Below, one piece after another: positions 35,475 through 45,292 of a stretch of DNA of 64,000 nt. A program made the translations under genes and the position numbers. Position 1 is the first letter of the stretch, and each line of letters begins with the position of its first letter. The stretch is taken from the NCBI RefSeq assembly GCF_006494425.1, contig NZ_VHIV01000002.1:868001-932000 (forward strand), written 5' to 3'. The DNA is from Bacillus dicomae. Lineage in GTDB: Bacteria; Bacillota; Bacilli; Bacillales; Bacillaceae_G. The notes under the pieces were generated by a model, which saw only the letters and a program-made list of their open reading frames with translations, ran no database searches and was not told where the DNA came from.

Positions 35475-36449
35475 GTGCTTGAGCAAGGTTTATTAGTAAC
35501 GGCTGGGGTAGCATTCTTAATTTCTGTTGCCCTTTCGCCATTGTTTATTCCATTTTTAAGAAAATTAAAGTTCGGACAGAGTATTCGTGATGAGGGACCA
35601 AAGTCACATCAAAAAAAATCAGGGACACCGACAATGGGTGGTATTGTCATATACGTATCTATGATGGTAACTTCACTTATTATGGCAATTAAGTTTAACC
35701 GTTTAGGTACAGAGGTTTCGTTATTACTATTAGTGACATTTGGTTACGGATTGATTGGATTTTTAGATGACTACATAAAGGTAGTTAAAAAGAGAAATCT
35801 TGGTTTAACATCAAAACAAAAATTAGTAGGTCAGCTTGTTATTGCTATTGCGTTCTTTTTAATTGGGAAAGGGCAAGCGTTCCACACATACATCATGATT
35901 CCGGGAACGGATGTTAAGTTTGAATTAGGTTGGGCGTATTTTGTACTTGTACTATTTATGCTTATTGGTGGATCAAATGCAGTTAACTTAACTGACGGTT
36001 TAGATGGTTTATTATCAGGAACAGCTGCTATTGCATTTGGAGCATTTAGTATTATTGCCGTAGCGCAAGAGCAATTTGGAGTAGCGATATTCTGTATGGC
36101 AGTTGTAGGAGCTGTACTTGGATTTTTAGTATTTAATGCGAATCCAGCGAAAGTGTTTATGGGAGATACAGGTTCATTAGCTTTAGGTGGAGCGATTGCA
36201 GCTGTAGCGATTTTATTAAAACAAGAATTGTTACTTGTAATTATTGGTGGAGTATTCGTAATGGAAACTTTATCTGTTATTATTCAGGTCATTTCATTTA
36301 AAACAACAGGAAAACGTGTCTTTAAAATGAGTCCATTACACCATCATTATGAATTATGTGGTTGGTCAGAGTGGCGTGTTGTTGTGACGTTTTGGTCTGT
36401 AGGATTTTTATTAGCTGTGTTAGGAATTTATATCGGGGTGTGGATGTAA
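35475..36449 (+). CDS. mraY: Phospho-MurNAc-pentapeptide transferase MraY
   Basis: MraY transfers phospho-MurNAc-pentapeptide to undecaprenyl phosphate, forming lipid I at the membrane. It is 324 aa with about ten membrane helices. Signatures are [14 protein letters not shown] near residues 41-54, [10 protein letters not shown]-like [16 protein letters not shown] near 95-110, NLTDGLDGL near 170, and the HHHYE motif near 290. GTG 35475 is preferred because GAGGAGGA lies at the right distance; the six-residue extension from 35457 includes the SD itself. Its TAA directly abuts the TTG start of murD. Confidence 0.97.
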   Translation: MLEQGLLVTAGVAFLISVALSPLFIPFLRKLKFGQSIRDEGPKSHQKKSGTPTMGGIVIYVSMMVTSLIMAIKFNRLGTEVSLLLLVTFGYGLIGFLDDYIKVVKKRNLGLTSKQKLVGQLVIAIAFFLIGKGQAFHTYIMIPGTDVKFELGWAYFVLVLFMLIGGSNAVNLTDGLDGLLSGTAAIAFGAFSIIAVAQEQFGVAIFCMAVVGAVLGFLVFNANPAKVFMGDTGSLALGGAIAAVAILLKQELLLVIIGGVFVMETLSVIIQVISFKTTGKRVFKMSPLHHHYELCGWSEWRVVVTFWSVGFLLAVLGIYIGVWM

Positions 36450-37802
36450 TTGAAAACTGTAACTGAATTTCAAAATAAAAATATTCTTGTGTTAGGCATT
36501 GCAAAAAGTGGTTATGCAGCAGCTACATTGTTACAAAAGTTAGGGGCAAATGTTATTGTAAATGATGGAAAGCCTTTAGCAGAAAATGTGCTTGCTGCAG
36601 AACTACAAGCAAAAGGAATGGACGTTGTATGCGGTGGTCATCCTTTAGAATTGTTAGAGAGAAATATTTCGCTTGTAGTAAAAAATCCAGGAATCCCGTA
36701 TTCTAATCCAATATTAGTTGCTGCGAAAGAAAAGCAAATTCCGATTGTTACGGAAGTTGAATTAGCATATCGTATTTCAGAAGCGCCATTTGTTGGGATT
36801 ACGGGGTCTAACGGTAAAACGACGACGACAATGCTTACATTTGAAATGCTAAAAGAAGGACAAAAGCATCCTGTAATTGCAGGGAACATTGGAACTGTAG
36901 CGTGTGAAGTAGCACAGGATGCAAAAGAAAATGAAGTTGTAGTTACAGAACTTTCATCGTTCCAACTGATGGGAGTAGAAAGGTTCCAACCTAAAATTGC
37001 TGCGTTTTTAAATTTATTTGAAGCTCACTTAGATTATCATGGGACGAAGAAGGAATATGGTTTAGCAAAAGCAAATATTTTTAAAAACCAAACAGAAAAC
37101 GATTATAGTGTAATAAATGCAGATGATACAGATGTGATGGCTTTATCTGCTTATAGTAAAGGGCAAAAAGTACTATTCTCAACAACGAAAGAAATTGAAG
37201 ATGGTGCATGTATAAAAGATAATGCTCTTTATTTTAAAGGTGAAAAAGTTGTTGAAGTAGGCGATATCGTTTTACCTGGTCAACATAATTTAGAAAATAT
37301 TTTAGCGGCGATGAGTATCGCAAAATTATTAGGTGTTTCTAATGAAGCAATTACGACGGTGTTAAAACGTTTTACAGGTGTAAAACATCGTTTAGAATAT
37401 GTAACAACGATTAATAACCGTAAGTTTTATAATGACTCAAAAGCAACAAATATGTTAGCGACTGAGAAAGCTTTATCTGCATTTACACAACCGATTGTGT
37501 TATTAGCAGGTGGACTTGATCGTGGGAATGAATTCGATGATTTAATTCCGTATTTCAAAAATGTTAAAGCGATTGTAACATTTGGACAAACAGCTCCAAA
37601 ATTAGTAAGAGCTGCAGAAAAAGCGGGATTAGATATAATTGAAAGTGTCGATACTTTAGATGAAGCGGTAGTGAAAGCTTATGCTCATTCTACATATGGC
37701 GATGTAGTTCTTCTTTCTCCGGCATGTGCAAGCTGGGATCAATTTAAAACATTTGAAGAAAGAGGAGACATTTTTATACAAGCTGTGCATAAACTTATAT
37801 AA
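36450..37802 (+). CDS. murD: UDP-MurNAc-L-alanine:D-glutamate ligase MurD
   Basis: MurD adds D-glutamate to UDP-MurNAc-L-Ala. The 450-aa protein has an N-terminal Rossmann-like UDP-binding domain with [11 protein letters not shown] near residues 15-25. The ATP loop [11 protein letters not shown] is near 116-126, [11 protein letters not shown] near 188, and the C-terminal domain contains [13 protein letters not shown] and [11 protein letters not shown]. It starts with TTG immediately after the mraY stop (zero spacing), so it depends on coupling, with GGGGTG as the SD. A strong hairpin follows its stop. Confidence 0.97.
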   Translation: MKTVTEFQNKNILVLGIAKSGYAAATLLQKLGANVIVNDGKPLAENVLAAELQAKGMDVVCGGHPLELLERNISLVVKNPGIPYSNPILVAAKEKQIPIVTEVELAYRISEAPFVGITGSNGKTTTTMLTFEMLKEGQKHPVIAGNIGTVACEVAQDAKENEVVVTELSSFQLMGVERFQPKIAAFLNLFEAHLDYHGTKKEYGLAKANIFKNQTENDYSVINADDTDVMALSAYSKGQKVLFSTTKEIEDGACIKDNALYFKGEKVVEVGDIVLPGQHNLENILAAMSIAKLLGVSNEAITTVLKRFTGVKHRLEYVTTINNRKFYNDSKATNMLATEKALSAFTQPIVLLAGGLDRGNEFDDLIPYFKNVKAIVTFGQTAPKLVRAAEKAGLDIIESVDTLDEAVVKAYAHSTYGDVVLLSPACASWDQFKTFEERGDIFIQAVHKLI

Positions 37803-37810
37803 AGTAAATC

Positions 37811-37850
37811 AAAACATCAGTAGGCTAACACCTACTGATGTTTTGTTACA
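37811..37850 (+). terminator. Hairpin between murD and spoVE
   Basis: AAAACATCAGTAGG (37811-37824) and CCTACTGATGTTTT (37831-37844) form a perfect 14-bp stem, ending in TTTTGTT. It probably separates vegetative mur expression from sporulation-specific spoVE. Confidence 0.8.
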
Positions 37851-37892
37851 TAGGGCAAAAGTTTCTGCCTAAAGAGGTGGTGTTTATGGGTA

Positions 37893-38984
37893 ATGAAGAA
37901 AACGCCTGATTTTATTCTCATCATCGTTACACTGTCGTTGTTAACAATCGGAATGATTATGGTTTATAGTGCGAGTGCGGTTTGGGCCTCTTATAAAATG
38001 GGGGACTCATTCTTTTTTGCAAAAAGGCAATTGCTATTTGCGGGTCTTGGTGTAGTGGCTATGTTTTTAATTATGAAAATTGATTATTGGGTTTGGCGTA
38101 CGTATTCAAAAGTAATTTTGCTAGTTTGCTTCATTCTACTTATTCTCGTTCTTATTCCTGGAGTAGGACTTGTTCGAGGAGGAGCGAGAAGTTGGATTGG
38201 AATTGGGGCATTCTCCATTCAACCGTCAGAATTTATGAAGTTTGCGATGATTATTTTCTTAGCGAAATTTTTAGCGGAACGACAAAAATTAATTACCTCT
38301 TTTAAACGTGGTTTACTACCGGCTCTTGGTTTTGTGTTTCTTGCTTTTGGGATGATTATGTTACAGCCAGATCTTGGTACAGGAACGGTAATGGTTGGCA
38401 CATGTATCATTATGATATTCATCTCGGGAGCAAGGGTCTTTCACTTTGCAATGTTTGGTTTGCTTGGTGTAGCAGGGTTTGTAGGACTAATTGCATCAGC
38501 ACCGTATCGAATGAAACGTATTACATCGTATTTAGATCCGTGGTCAGATCCGCTTGGAAGTGGATTTCAAATTATTCAATCGTTACTCGCAATTGGACCT
38601 GGTGGATTATTCGGGCTTGGACTTGGACAAAGTAGACAAAAGTTTCTTTATTTACCTGAACCGCAAACAGACTTTATATTTGCAATCTTATCCGAGGAAT
38701 TAGGTTTTATTGGTGGTTCATTTGTGTTATTATTATTTAGTCTGTTATTATGGCGTGGGATTCGTATAGCTTTAGGAGCGCCAGATTTATATGGTACGTT
38801 TTTAGCAGTAGGTATTGTGGCGATGATTGCGATTCAAGTAATGATTAATGTTGGTGTTGTAACAGGATTGATGCCTGTTACGGGTATTACTTTGCCGTTT
38901 TTAAGTTATGGTGGATCAAGTTTGACATTAATGTTAATGGCAGTAGGTGTATTATTAAATATAAGTCGCCATTCTCGCTACTAA
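37893..38984 (+). CDS. spoVE: Stage V sporulation protein E (SEDS glycosyltransferase)
   Basis: SpoVE is the sporulation paralogue of FtsW, working with SpoVD to make cortex peptidoglycan in the mother cell. It is 363 aa with ten predicted helices. Family marks are MVYSASAVWA near the N-terminus, the FSIQPSEFMKF segment, LPEPQTDFIFAILSEELGF with its conserved Asp, and FLSYGGSSL near the end. Its place between murD and murG is diagnostic of SpoVE in bacilli. ATG 37893 follows AAAGAGGTGG. Its stop overlaps a terminator stem. Confidence 0.95.
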   Translation: MKKTPDFILIIVTLSLLTIGMIMVYSASAVWASYKMGDSFFFAKRQLLFAGLGVVAMFLIMKIDYWVWRTYSKVILLVCFILLILVLIPGVGLVRGGARSWIGIGAFSIQPSEFMKFAMIIFLAKFLAERQKLITSFKRGLLPALGFVFLAFGMIMLQPDLGTGTVMVGTCIIMIFISGARVFHFAMFGLLGVAGFVGLIASAPYRMKRITSYLDPWSDPLGSGFQIIQSLLAIGPGGLFGLGLGQSRQKFLYLPEPQTDFIFAILSEELGFIGGSFVLLLFSLLLWRGIRIALGAPDLYGTFLAVGIVAMIAIQVMINVGVVTGLMPVTGITLPFLSYGGSSLTLMLMAVGVLLNISRHSRY

Positions 38985-39012
38985 ACCCTGTTTTATAAGA
39001 CAGGGTTTTTCG
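38984..39012 (+). terminator. Terminator overlapping the spoVE stop
   Basis: AAACCCTGT (38984-38992) and ACAGGGTTT (39001-39009) followed by T residues. The left arm starts at the last base of the spoVE stop. Confidence 0.75.
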
Positions 39013-39088
39013 TATGCGCGCGAAGAAACATTATGTATATAGAAATCAATACGACTGAAATAAGAAAAGAGAAGCGGAGGAGTTAGTA

Positions 39089-40183
39089 GTGCGTGTATTA
39101 GTAAGTGGTGGGGGCACTGGAGGTCATATTTATCCGGCTCTTGCTTTAATAGGAGAAATAAAAAAATTAAATCCGGAAGCAAGATTTTTATATATTGGTA
39201 CGGAGAATGGATTAGAGAGCACAATCGTTCCAAAAGCAGGTATACCGTTTCAATCTATCGTTATAAGTGGATTTAAGCGTAAAATATCGTTGGATAACGT
39301 GAAAACGGTTATGCGTTTCCTAAAAGGTGTACAAGATAGTAAACGATATATTCGTCGTTTTAATCCGGATATCGTGATTGGAACGGGTGGATACGTATGT
39401 GGACCAGTTGTATATGCTGCGGCAAAATTAGGTATTCCAACTATTGTACATGAACAAAATAGTGTACCTGGTGTAACGAATAAATTTTTAAGTCGCTATG
39501 TTGATAAAGTGGCGGTTTGTTTTGAAGCAGCTGCAGAACATTTTCCACAGTCAAAAGTTGTCATGACAGGTAATCCACGAGCGTCAGAAGTAATGGATCA
39601 AAATGGAATGAAAGGAAAACGTTCAGTAGGTTTATCTCTTCCTAAAAAATCTGTACTTATTTTTGGTGGGAGTCGCGGGGCTAGACCGATTAACGATGCT
39701 TTCGTAGAGGCAATTGAGCAGTTTGGGAATAAAAGTTACGAAATATTGTATGTAACAGGTGAAGTGCATTATGAAAAAGTAATGGAAGCCGTTAAGCAAA
39801 AAGGGAATCCGAATAATGTTATTATTAAACCTTTCATTCATAATATGCCAGAGGTACTTACAGGGGTAGATCTTGTCGTTTCAAGAGCAGGGGCAACAAC
39901 ACTTGCCGAATTAACTGCGTTAGGTAAGCCAAGCGTGTTAATTCCGAGCCCTTACGTAACAAATAACCATCAGGAAAAGAATGCACGTTCTGTTGTTGAT
40001 AAAGGAGCAGCGAAAATGTTGCTTGAAAAAGATTTAACAGCTGAAACGCTTATTCGTGATATTGATGAAATTTTATTAGATGCACAAACATTACAAAATA
40101 TGAAGTTAGCTGCTGGGCAGTTAGGTATTCCAGATGCAGCAAATAAGCTGTATGAAGTAATGAATAAGCTTGTAAAAAAATAA
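39089..40183 (+). CDS. murG: UDP-GlcNAc:lipid I N-acetylglucosaminyltransferase MurG
   Basis: MurG adds GlcNAc to lipid I, making lipid II on the inner membrane face. It is 364 aa, a GT-B fold family 28 glycosyltransferase. Key motifs are [15 protein letters not shown] near residues 6-20, [14 protein letters not shown] near 93, the C-domain loop [12 protein letters not shown] near 190, and [11 protein letters not shown] with NHQEKNA near 265-298. The start is GTG with AGCGGAGGAG upstream. It lies just after the spoVE terminator, so it may have its own promoter in the 104-bp gap. Confidence 0.97.
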   Translation: MRVLVSGGGTGGHIYPALALIGEIKKLNPEARFLYIGTENGLESTIVPKAGIPFQSIVISGFKRKISLDNVKTVMRFLKGVQDSKRYIRRFNPDIVIGTGGYVCGPVVYAAAKLGIPTIVHEQNSVPGVTNKFLSRYVDKVAVCFEAAAEHFPQSKVVMTGNPRASEVMDQNGMKGKRSVGLSLPKKSVLIFGGSRGARPINDAFVEAIEQFGNKSYEILYVTGEVHYEKVMEAVKQKGNPNNVIIKPFIHNMPEVLTGVDLVVSRAGATTLAELTALGKPSVLIPSPYVTNNHQEKNARSVVDKGAAKMLLEKDLTAETLIRDIDEILLDAQTLQNMKLAAGQLGIPDAANKLYEVMNKLVKK

Positions 40184-40244
40184 CGTTAGGTGAACGCCCT
40201 GCATACTACTGTAATAAGGATGCTTAGTATGGGGGAGATTGTTT

Positions 40245-41150
40245 ATGGAGCAATTAGTAAATGAGCTAATAGAAGCAAATGTTGGTCGCGTGTTAGTGGA
40301 TGAACCGTTAGCACGTTATACCACTATGAAAATAGGTGGACCAGCTGATATTTTAATTGTGCCAAAGCATGTTGCCGGTATTGAGAAAACAGTGCAGTTA
40401 GTAAAAAAATATAAAACAAAGTGGACTGTAATTGGACGCGGTTCGAACCTTCTTGTATCTGATTTAGGCATAGAAGGTGTCGTTATTCGTTTAGGAGAAG
40501 GAATAGACCACTTAGAAGTCGAAAAACATAGAGTAAGAGTTGGTGGTGGGTATCCACTTATTAAATTATCAACTTTACTTAGTCGTCAAGGGCTAGCCGG
40601 TCTAGAATTTGCAAGTGGTATTCCAGGCAGTGTTGGCGGTGCAGTGTATATGAATGCAGGAGCACATAAGTCGGATATATCAAACATATTATCGAAAGCT
40701 CTTATTTTGTTTGAAGACGGAACAATTGACTGGTTAACGCATGAAGCAATGGAGTTTTCCTATCGTACGTCTGTATTGCAAACGAAACGTCCTGGTATTG
40801 TTTTGGAAGCTGAGTTTCAATTGCAGATAGGAGAGCGCGAGAGAATTGTGAATGTCATGCAAAAGAATAAAGATTACCGCCGTGAAACACAGCCATGGAA
40901 TCATCCTTGTGCAGGAAGTGTATTTCGGAATCCAATTCCATACTTTGCGGGAGATTTAATAGAAAAGGCGGGGCTTCGCGGTTATCAAATAGGTGGAGCT
41001 CAAATTTCTGAAATGCATGGGAATTTTATTATTAATACTGGGGGAGCCAGCGCGCGAGATGTCTTATCTTTAATTGCAGTAATTAAACAAACAATTAAGG
41101 ATAAATTTGGCGTAGAAATGCATACAGAAGTAGAAATCATTGGAAGATAA
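40245..41150 (+). CDS. murB: UDP-N-acetylenolpyruvoylglucosamine reductase MurB
   Basis: MurB is a FAD enzyme that reduces UDP-GlcNAc-enolpyruvate to UDP-MurNAc with NADPH. This 301-aa type II form lacks the Tyr loop of type I. It shows [13 protein letters not shown] near residues 25-37, [10 protein letters not shown] near 65-74, the FAD segment [17 protein letters not shown] near 125-141, and the catalytic Ser in CAGSVFRNP near 225. ATG 40245 is preferred with GGGGGAG upstream; TTG 40239 is less likely. The position between murG and divIB is typical. Confidence 0.97.
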   Translation: MEQLVNELIEANVGRVLVDEPLARYTTMKIGGPADILIVPKHVAGIEKTVQLVKKYKTKWTVIGRGSNLLVSDLGIEGVVIRLGEGIDHLEVEKHRVRVGGGYPLIKLSTLLSRQGLAGLEFASGIPGSVGGAVYMNAGAHKSDISNILSKALILFEDGTIDWLTHEAMEFSYRTSVLQTKRPGIVLEAEFQLQIGERERIVNVMQKNKDYRRETQPWNHPCAGSVFRNPIPYFAGDLIEKAGLRGYQIGGAQISEMHGNFIINTGGASARDVLSLIAVIKQTIKDKFGVEMHTEVEIIGR

Positions 41151-41182
41151 CGGTTATTCGTCCCGCTCATTATCATTTATGT

Positions 41183-41225
41183 TATAATAAGAAGATAAGA
41201 ACGGCATGAGGAACATGCCGTTCTT
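41183..41225 (+). promoter_or_regulatory. Extended -10 promoter and 5' hairpin upstream of divIB
   Basis: TGT-TATAAT (-10 at 41183-41188) would start RNA near 41195. Immediately after, AAGAACGGCATG (41197-41208) pairs exactly with CATGCCGTTCTT (41214-41225). T-run quality is poor, so the hairpin may protect the 5' end rather than terminate murB. Confidence 0.5.
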
Positions 41226-41248
41226 TATGTTACGTAGGGGGATCGTAC

Positions 41249-42019
41249 ATGAAAAATAGTAAAGTGATTAAACTACAGGATCGTGTACCAAAGTTGAAAA
41301 ATCAACAGAAAAAAAACAAGAAAAGTGTTAATCATCGGTTGATTTTATACATATCAATTTTATTTTTATTAGTGCTCTTTTTAATTTATTTTCGGTCTCC
41401 GCTTAGCAATATAAAAAAGATAAGTGTGTTTGGAAATCATTATATGACAGATGAACAAGTGATGAAAGAATCAGGTGTAACATACGATACAAGTTATTTC
41501 CGGGTGACAGCACATAAAGCAGAAGAAAACTTAACGAAACGAAAAGAAATTAAAGCAGTAAATGTAAAGAAACGTTTTCCAAATAAAATTGACGTTCATA
41601 TTGAAGAATATTTAACGATTGGTTATATAAACAAAGATGGGAAATTACAACCGTTATTAGAGAATGGGAAAACACTTGATGTACTCCCGAACGGAAAACT
41701 TCCTGTTGCAGCACCAATTTTTGAACCTTTTAAAGAGGAGAAAATGAAGGAGTTAATTGCTGAGCTTGAAAAATTAACACCAACTATTTTAAGGTCTATT
41801 TCTGAAATTCGTTATTCACCGACGAATGCGAATGAAGACCATCTTACTTTATATATGAATGAAGGGTATGAAGTGAGCACTACGATTCAAAATTTCGCCA
41901 AGCGTATGGAAGCGTATCCGCTTATCTTAAAAACAATTGAGCCGGGCAAAAAAGTATTAATTGACTTAGAAGTAGGGGCATATACGAAAGAATTAGGAGC
42001 GGAAGAAAAAAAAGAATAG
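41249..42019 (+). CDS. divIB: Cell division protein DivIB (FtsQ)
   Basis: DivIB is a bitopic divisome protein that complexes with FtsL and DivIC at the septum. The 256-aa protein has a Lys-rich cytoplasmic tail (residues 1-33), one membrane helix (about 34-52) and an external POTRA domain beginning SNIKKISVFGNHYMTDEQV. A FtsQ-type beta domain follows, with a charged C-terminal tail. GTAGGGGGATC precedes the ATG. In B. subtilis ylxW, ylxX and sbp follow; here 400 bp without a gene leads directly to ftsA. Confidence 0.94.
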   Translation: MKNSKVIKLQDRVPKLKNQQKKNKKSVNHRLILYISILFLLVLFLIYFRSPLSNIKKISVFGNHYMTDEQVMKESGVTYDTSYFRVTAHKAEENLTKRKEIKAVNVKKRFPNKIDVHIEEYLTIGYINKDGKLQPLLENGKTLDVLPNGKLPVAAPIFEPFKEEKMKELIAELEKLTPTILRSISEIRYSPTNANEDHLTLYMNEGYEVSTTIQNFAKRMEAYPLILKTIEPGKKVLIDLEVGAYTKELGAEEKKE

Positions 42020-42419
42020 AACGATAGTTTTCACTACGTTATCGTAGAAAAAACAAAACAGATGTTCTACTATATGCGTCTGAATTTACAAGAATGGTTC
42101 ATTTGATGAAAAAGATGTAAAAATTCTTAGATTCATACTAGGATTGGTACAAGTTTCACTTTTCTATGAGTACATCTTAGTGTAGACTTATACTTGGCGG
42201 TAATTTTTACACTTGAAATAGAATTATTTCAAGATAAGCAGTTATTCATAGTTTACTGCGATATTCTTAAATGAATGTTAAATAAAAATAAGAAAAATAT
42301 AGGGTTAAAAAAGGGAAACGTATAAAGACGTTGAATATTTTTCTTATAAATAGTAAAGTTGCGATTGTTGTTCCATATATTGAGTTGTATGGTATAAATA
42401 AAGAAGGAGGTGCCAAAGA
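42020..42419. promoter_or_regulatory. 400-bp gene-free ftsA upstream region
   Basis: No credible ORF is seen, so ylxW, ylxX and sbp of B. subtilis are absent. An extended -10 TGG-TATAAA (-10 at 42393-42398) lies close to ftsA. GGCGGTAAT (42196-42204) and ATAGAATTA (42218-42226), 13 bp apart, weakly resemble a SigH promoter such as ftsAZ P2. The ftsA SD is AAGGAGGTG. Confidence 0.4.
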
Positions 42420-43727
42420 ATGAACAGCAATGAAATATATGTTAGTCTTGACATCGGTACATCCAATGTTAAAGTCATCATTGGTGAAATGGTTAATGAC
42501 AGCTTAAACATTATTGGTGTTGGAAATGTGAAATCAAATGGTTTAAAGAAGGGATCGATAGTTGATATAGACGAGACTGTTCGATCAATTAAAAAAGCAA
42601 TTGAACAAGCTGAGCGCATGGTGGGAATCCACATTGAGCAAGTTGTAGTAGGTGTCAATGCAAACCAGGTACAGCTACTTCCTTGTCACGGAGTAGTCGC
42701 TGTTTCAAATGAAGATCGTGAAATCGGGAATGAAGATGTCTTACGCGTTCTAGATGCAGCACAAGTTGTGTCAATTGCTCCAGAACGTGAGTTTATTGAT
42801 GTGGTACCTCGACAGTTCATCGTAGACGGTCTTGACGAGATTAACGATCCACGCGGGATGATCGGTGTAAGATTAGAAATGGAAGGTACACTTATAACAG
42901 GCTCGAGAACTTTACTACATAACCTACTTCGTTGTGTAGAAAAAGCAGGTCTTGAAATTGTTGATATTTGTCTTCAACCTTTAGCGGCTGCAACAGTTGC
43001 TATATCTTCAGATGAAAAAAATAGAGGAGTTGCCCTTGTTGATATGGGGGGAGGATCTACAACTTTATCTATTTTTAAAGATGGAGAGTTACAAGCGACG
43101 AGCGTATTACCATTAGGTGGAGACCATATAACGAAGGATATTGCGATTGGGTTGAAAACTTCAACAGAAAATGCAGATCAAATTAAGCTGAAATATGGAC
43201 ATGCTTTTTATGATACAGCATCTGAAGAAGAGATGTTTACGGTTCCTATTATGGGAAGCGATCAAACAGAACAATATTCTCAGTTGGAATTATCGGATAT
43301 AATAGAGGCTCGTGTAGAGGAAATTTTAATGTTTGTTCAAGATGAAGTGCGTAAGTTAGGAGTAAAGCAAGTAGCTTCTGGTTATGTACTAACTGGTGGA
43401 ATTGCTTCTATGCCAGGTGTCCTTGATCTTGCATATGATATTTTACATGAAAATGTTCGTATAGCAACTCCTGATTATATTGGTGTGCGTGAGCCACAAT
43501 ATACAAGTGGAGTAGGATTAATTAAACATTCTTATCAAAAAGCTAAATTACGTGGGAAAAATGTGCAGGAAAAACAAGAGCATTTTGAACCAGTACCAGC
43601 ACCAGCACCAACGCCGGTACAGCAACAACCTGCGAAACAAAAAACTCGTAATCAAAACAATAATAATCAAAATGATGACCGTATGATGTCAAAAGTAAAA
43701 CGTGTATTCCGTTATTTATGGGATTAA
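42420..43727 (+). CDS. ftsA: Cell division protein FtsA
   Basis: FtsA is an actin-like ATPase that tethers FtsZ filaments to the membrane. The 435-aa protein has phosphate-1 SLDIGTSNVKVIIGE near residues 8-22, an SHS2 1C domain with VVGVNANQVQLLPC, phosphate-2 GVALVDMGGGSTTLSIF near 200, and adenosine TGGIASMPGV near 325. The C-terminus has a Pro/Gln-rich linker (about 385-415) and an amphipathic membrane-targeting helix, MMSKVKRVFRYLWD. A strong SD, AAGGAGGTG, supports the ATG. ftsZ follows 39 bp later. Confidence 0.97.
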   Translation: MNSNEIYVSLDIGTSNVKVIIGEMVNDSLNIIGVGNVKSNGLKKGSIVDIDETVRSIKKAIEQAERMVGIHIEQVVVGVNANQVQLLPCHGVVAVSNEDREIGNEDVLRVLDAAQVVSIAPEREFIDVVPRQFIVDGLDEINDPRGMIGVRLEMEGTLITGSRTLLHNLLRCVEKAGLEIVDICLQPLAAATVAISSDEKNRGVALVDMGGGSTTLSIFKDGELQATSVLPLGGDHITKDIAIGLKTSTENADQIKLKYGHAFYDTASEEEMFTVPIMGSDQTEQYSQLELSDIIEARVEEILMFVQDEVRKLGVKQVASGYVLTGGIASMPGVLDLAYDILHENVRIATPDYIGVREPQYTSGVGLIKHSYQKAKLRGKNVQEKQEHFEPVPAPAPTPVQQQPAKQKTRNQNNNNQNDDRMMSKVKRVFRYLWD

Positions 43728-43766
43728 AATTGGACACGAAAAATGAGGTTCTAGGGGGATTTCGAC

Positions 43767-44921
43767 ATGTTAGAGTTTGATACTACTCAAGATCAATTAG
43801 CGAATATAAAAGTTATCGGTGTCGGCGGTGGCGGAAACAATGCTGTAAACCGTATGATTGAACACGGTGTACAAGGTGTAGACTTTATCGCTGTGAATAC
43901 TGATGCACAAGCATTAAATCTATCAAAAGCTGAAACAAAAATGCAAATTGGTGGAAAATTAACACGTGGACTTGGTGCAGGTGCAAACCCTGAAGTAGGG
44001 AAAAAAGCTGCAGAAGAAAGTAAAGAACAAATCCAAGAAGCACTTCGTGGTGCTGATATGGTCTTTGTAACTGCTGGTATGGGCGGCGGAACTGGAACTG
44101 GTGCAGCTCCAGTTGTTGCTCAAGTTGCAAAAGAATTAGGTGCATTAACAGTAGGTGTTGTAACACGACCATTTACATTTGAAGGACGTAAGCGTGCAAC
44201 ACAAGCAGCATCTGGTATTGCGGCATTTAAAGAAAATGTAGATACACTTATTGTAATTCCAAACGATCGCTTATTAGAGATTGTTGATAAAAATACACCG
44301 ATGTTAGAAGCATTCCGTGAAGCGGATAACGTATTACGTCAAGGTGTTCAAGGTATTTCTGATTTAATTGCAACACCAGGTTTAATTAACTTAGACTTCG
44401 CAGACGTAAAAACAATTATGTCTAATAGAGGTTCTGCTTTAATGGGTATTGGTTCTGGTAATGGAGAAAATCGTGCTGCTGAAGCTGCGAAAAAAGCGAT
44501 TTCTAGTCCATTATTAGAAACATCAATTGATGGTGCTCAAGGTGTTATCATGAACATTACGGGTGGAGCTAACTTAAGCTTATATGAAGTACAAGAAGCG
44601 GCAGACATTGTAGCTTCAGCTTCAGATCCAGAAGTAAATATGATCTTCGGTTCTGTTATTAATGAAGGATTAAAAGATGATATCGTTGTAACTGTAATTG
44701 CAACTGGTTTTGATGATAGCATTGCAACTCAACCACCAAAACCAATTATCCGTCCGAATGTGAATCACACGCAACAACAGCAACAGCCAGTAGCTCAACC
44801 TTCAAAACAACGTGAAGTAAAACGTGAAATGAAGCGTGAAGAGCCGGTTGTACATGAGCGTCATTCAGATTCAGATGATATCGATATTCCAGCATTTTTA
44901 CGTAATCGTCGTAGACGATAA
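43767..44921 (+). CDS. ftsZ: Cell division protein FtsZ
   Basis: FtsZ is the tubulin-like GTPase that forms the Z ring. The 384-aa protein starts [29 protein letters not shown]-like, with the first G-loop near residues 19-24. The tubulin signature [12 protein letters not shown] is near 104-115 and the T7 loop [11 protein letters not shown] near 207. A variable linker follows after about 315, and the C-terminal conserved peptide [12 protein letters not shown] binds FtsA and SepF. AGGGGG precedes the ATG. Two tandem terminators follow. Confidence 0.98.
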   Translation: MLEFDTTQDQLANIKVIGVGGGGNNAVNRMIEHGVQGVDFIAVNTDAQALNLSKAETKMQIGGKLTRGLGAGANPEVGKKAAEESKEQIQEALRGADMVFVTAGMGGGTGTGAAPVVAQVAKELGALTVGVVTRPFTFEGRKRATQAASGIAAFKENVDTLIVIPNDRLLEIVDKNTPMLEAFREADNVLRQGVQGISDLIATPGLINLDFADVKTIMSNRGSALMGIGSGNGENRAAEAAKKAISSPLLETSIDGAQGVIMNITGGANLSLYEVQEAADIVASASDPEVNMIFGSVINEGLKDDIVVTVIATGFDDSIATQPPKPIIRPNVNHTQQQQQPVAQPSKQREVKREMKREEPVVHERHSDSDDIDIPAFLRNRRRR

Positions 44922-44924
44922 AAG

Positions 44925-44951
44925 AAAAGGAGCTTTCATGCTCCTTTTTTG
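44925..44951 (+). terminator. First terminator after ftsZ
   Basis: AAAAGGAGC (44925-44933) pairs with GCTCCTTTT (44940-44948), followed by more T residues. Confidence 0.88.
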
Positions 44952-44963
44952 TTTTATACAAGG

Positions 44964-44993
44964 AAAAGACCTGCTAAGCAGGTCTTTTTTATT
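44964..44993 (+). terminator. Second terminator after ftsZ
   Basis: AAAAGACCTGC (44964-44974) pairs with GCAGGTCTTTT (44978-44988) over a 3-nt loop, followed by T residues. Tandem terminators protect the following sporulation promoter from read-through. Confidence 0.88.
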
Positions 44994-44995
44994 TT

Positions 44996-45110
44996 ATCCC
45001 GTTATTTGCCGGGCAGTAAGACCCCCGCCTCAAAATACAGCGAAAGTAAAGAAGTTAGGTGGGGGACGCGAGTTGTCCGTAAAAGCTCCGCTGATTAAAG
45101 TTTCACTTTA
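44996..45110 (-). repeat. Dispersed intergenic repeat of the B. cereus group (bcr-like)
   Basis: Read on the minus strand it begins TAAAGTGAAACTTTAATCAG and continues with GC-rich blocks (CGGACAACTCGCGTCCCCC and GAGGCGGGGGTCTTACTGCC). These contrast with the AT-rich surroundings. I recognise this type as an intergenic repeat found many times in B. cereus-group genomes; exact family membership needs a genome search. It lies between the ftsZ terminators and the spoIIG promoter, where B. subtilis has bpr. Confidence 0.6.
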
Positions 45111-45133
45111 TATAGTTCAACTTATATATAAGT

Positions 45134-45175
45134 AAAAAGGTATAGTATTCTATGAAACATATACTTTTATTTTTT
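45134..45175. repeat. Inverted repeat upstream of the spoIIG promoter
   Basis: AAAAGGTATA pairs with TATACTTTT, with one G-U, across a roughly 18-nt loop, and a T-rich run follows. It may be a weak terminator or part of the repeat unit just to the left. Confidence 0.4.
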
Positions 45176-45262
45176 ACCGACAGATTATGTCTAGAAAGCA
45201 CAAAATAACAAAAAAACACCTCCGCAAATTGACACACTTTCCTATTGGATATGCATTATACT
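45176..45262 (+). promoter_or_regulatory. spoIIG promoter: sigma-A elements with 22-bp spacer and Spo0A-like sites
   Basis: -35 TTGACA (45229-45234) and -10 TATACT (45257-45262) are separated by exactly 22 bp. This is the unusual spacing known for the Spo0A-activated B. subtilis spoIIG promoter. ATTGACA overlapping the -35 and ACCGACA near 45176-45182 resemble the 0A box on the opposite strand (consensus TTYGACA). Confidence 0.8.
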
Positions 45263-45292
45263 AGTCTCAACTTAAAAAAAGAGGTGAATTGT

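Noticed and set aside
44836-45135. 99-codon plus-strand ORF from the ftsZ 3' end through both terminators
   Set aside because: It starts inside ftsZ in another frame and crosses two strong terminators and the dispersed repeat, so it cannot be a normal gene.
45245-45292. Longer N-terminus for SpoIIGA from ATG 45245
   Set aside because: The start would lie between the -35 and -10 elements of the spoIIG promoter, upstream of transcription.
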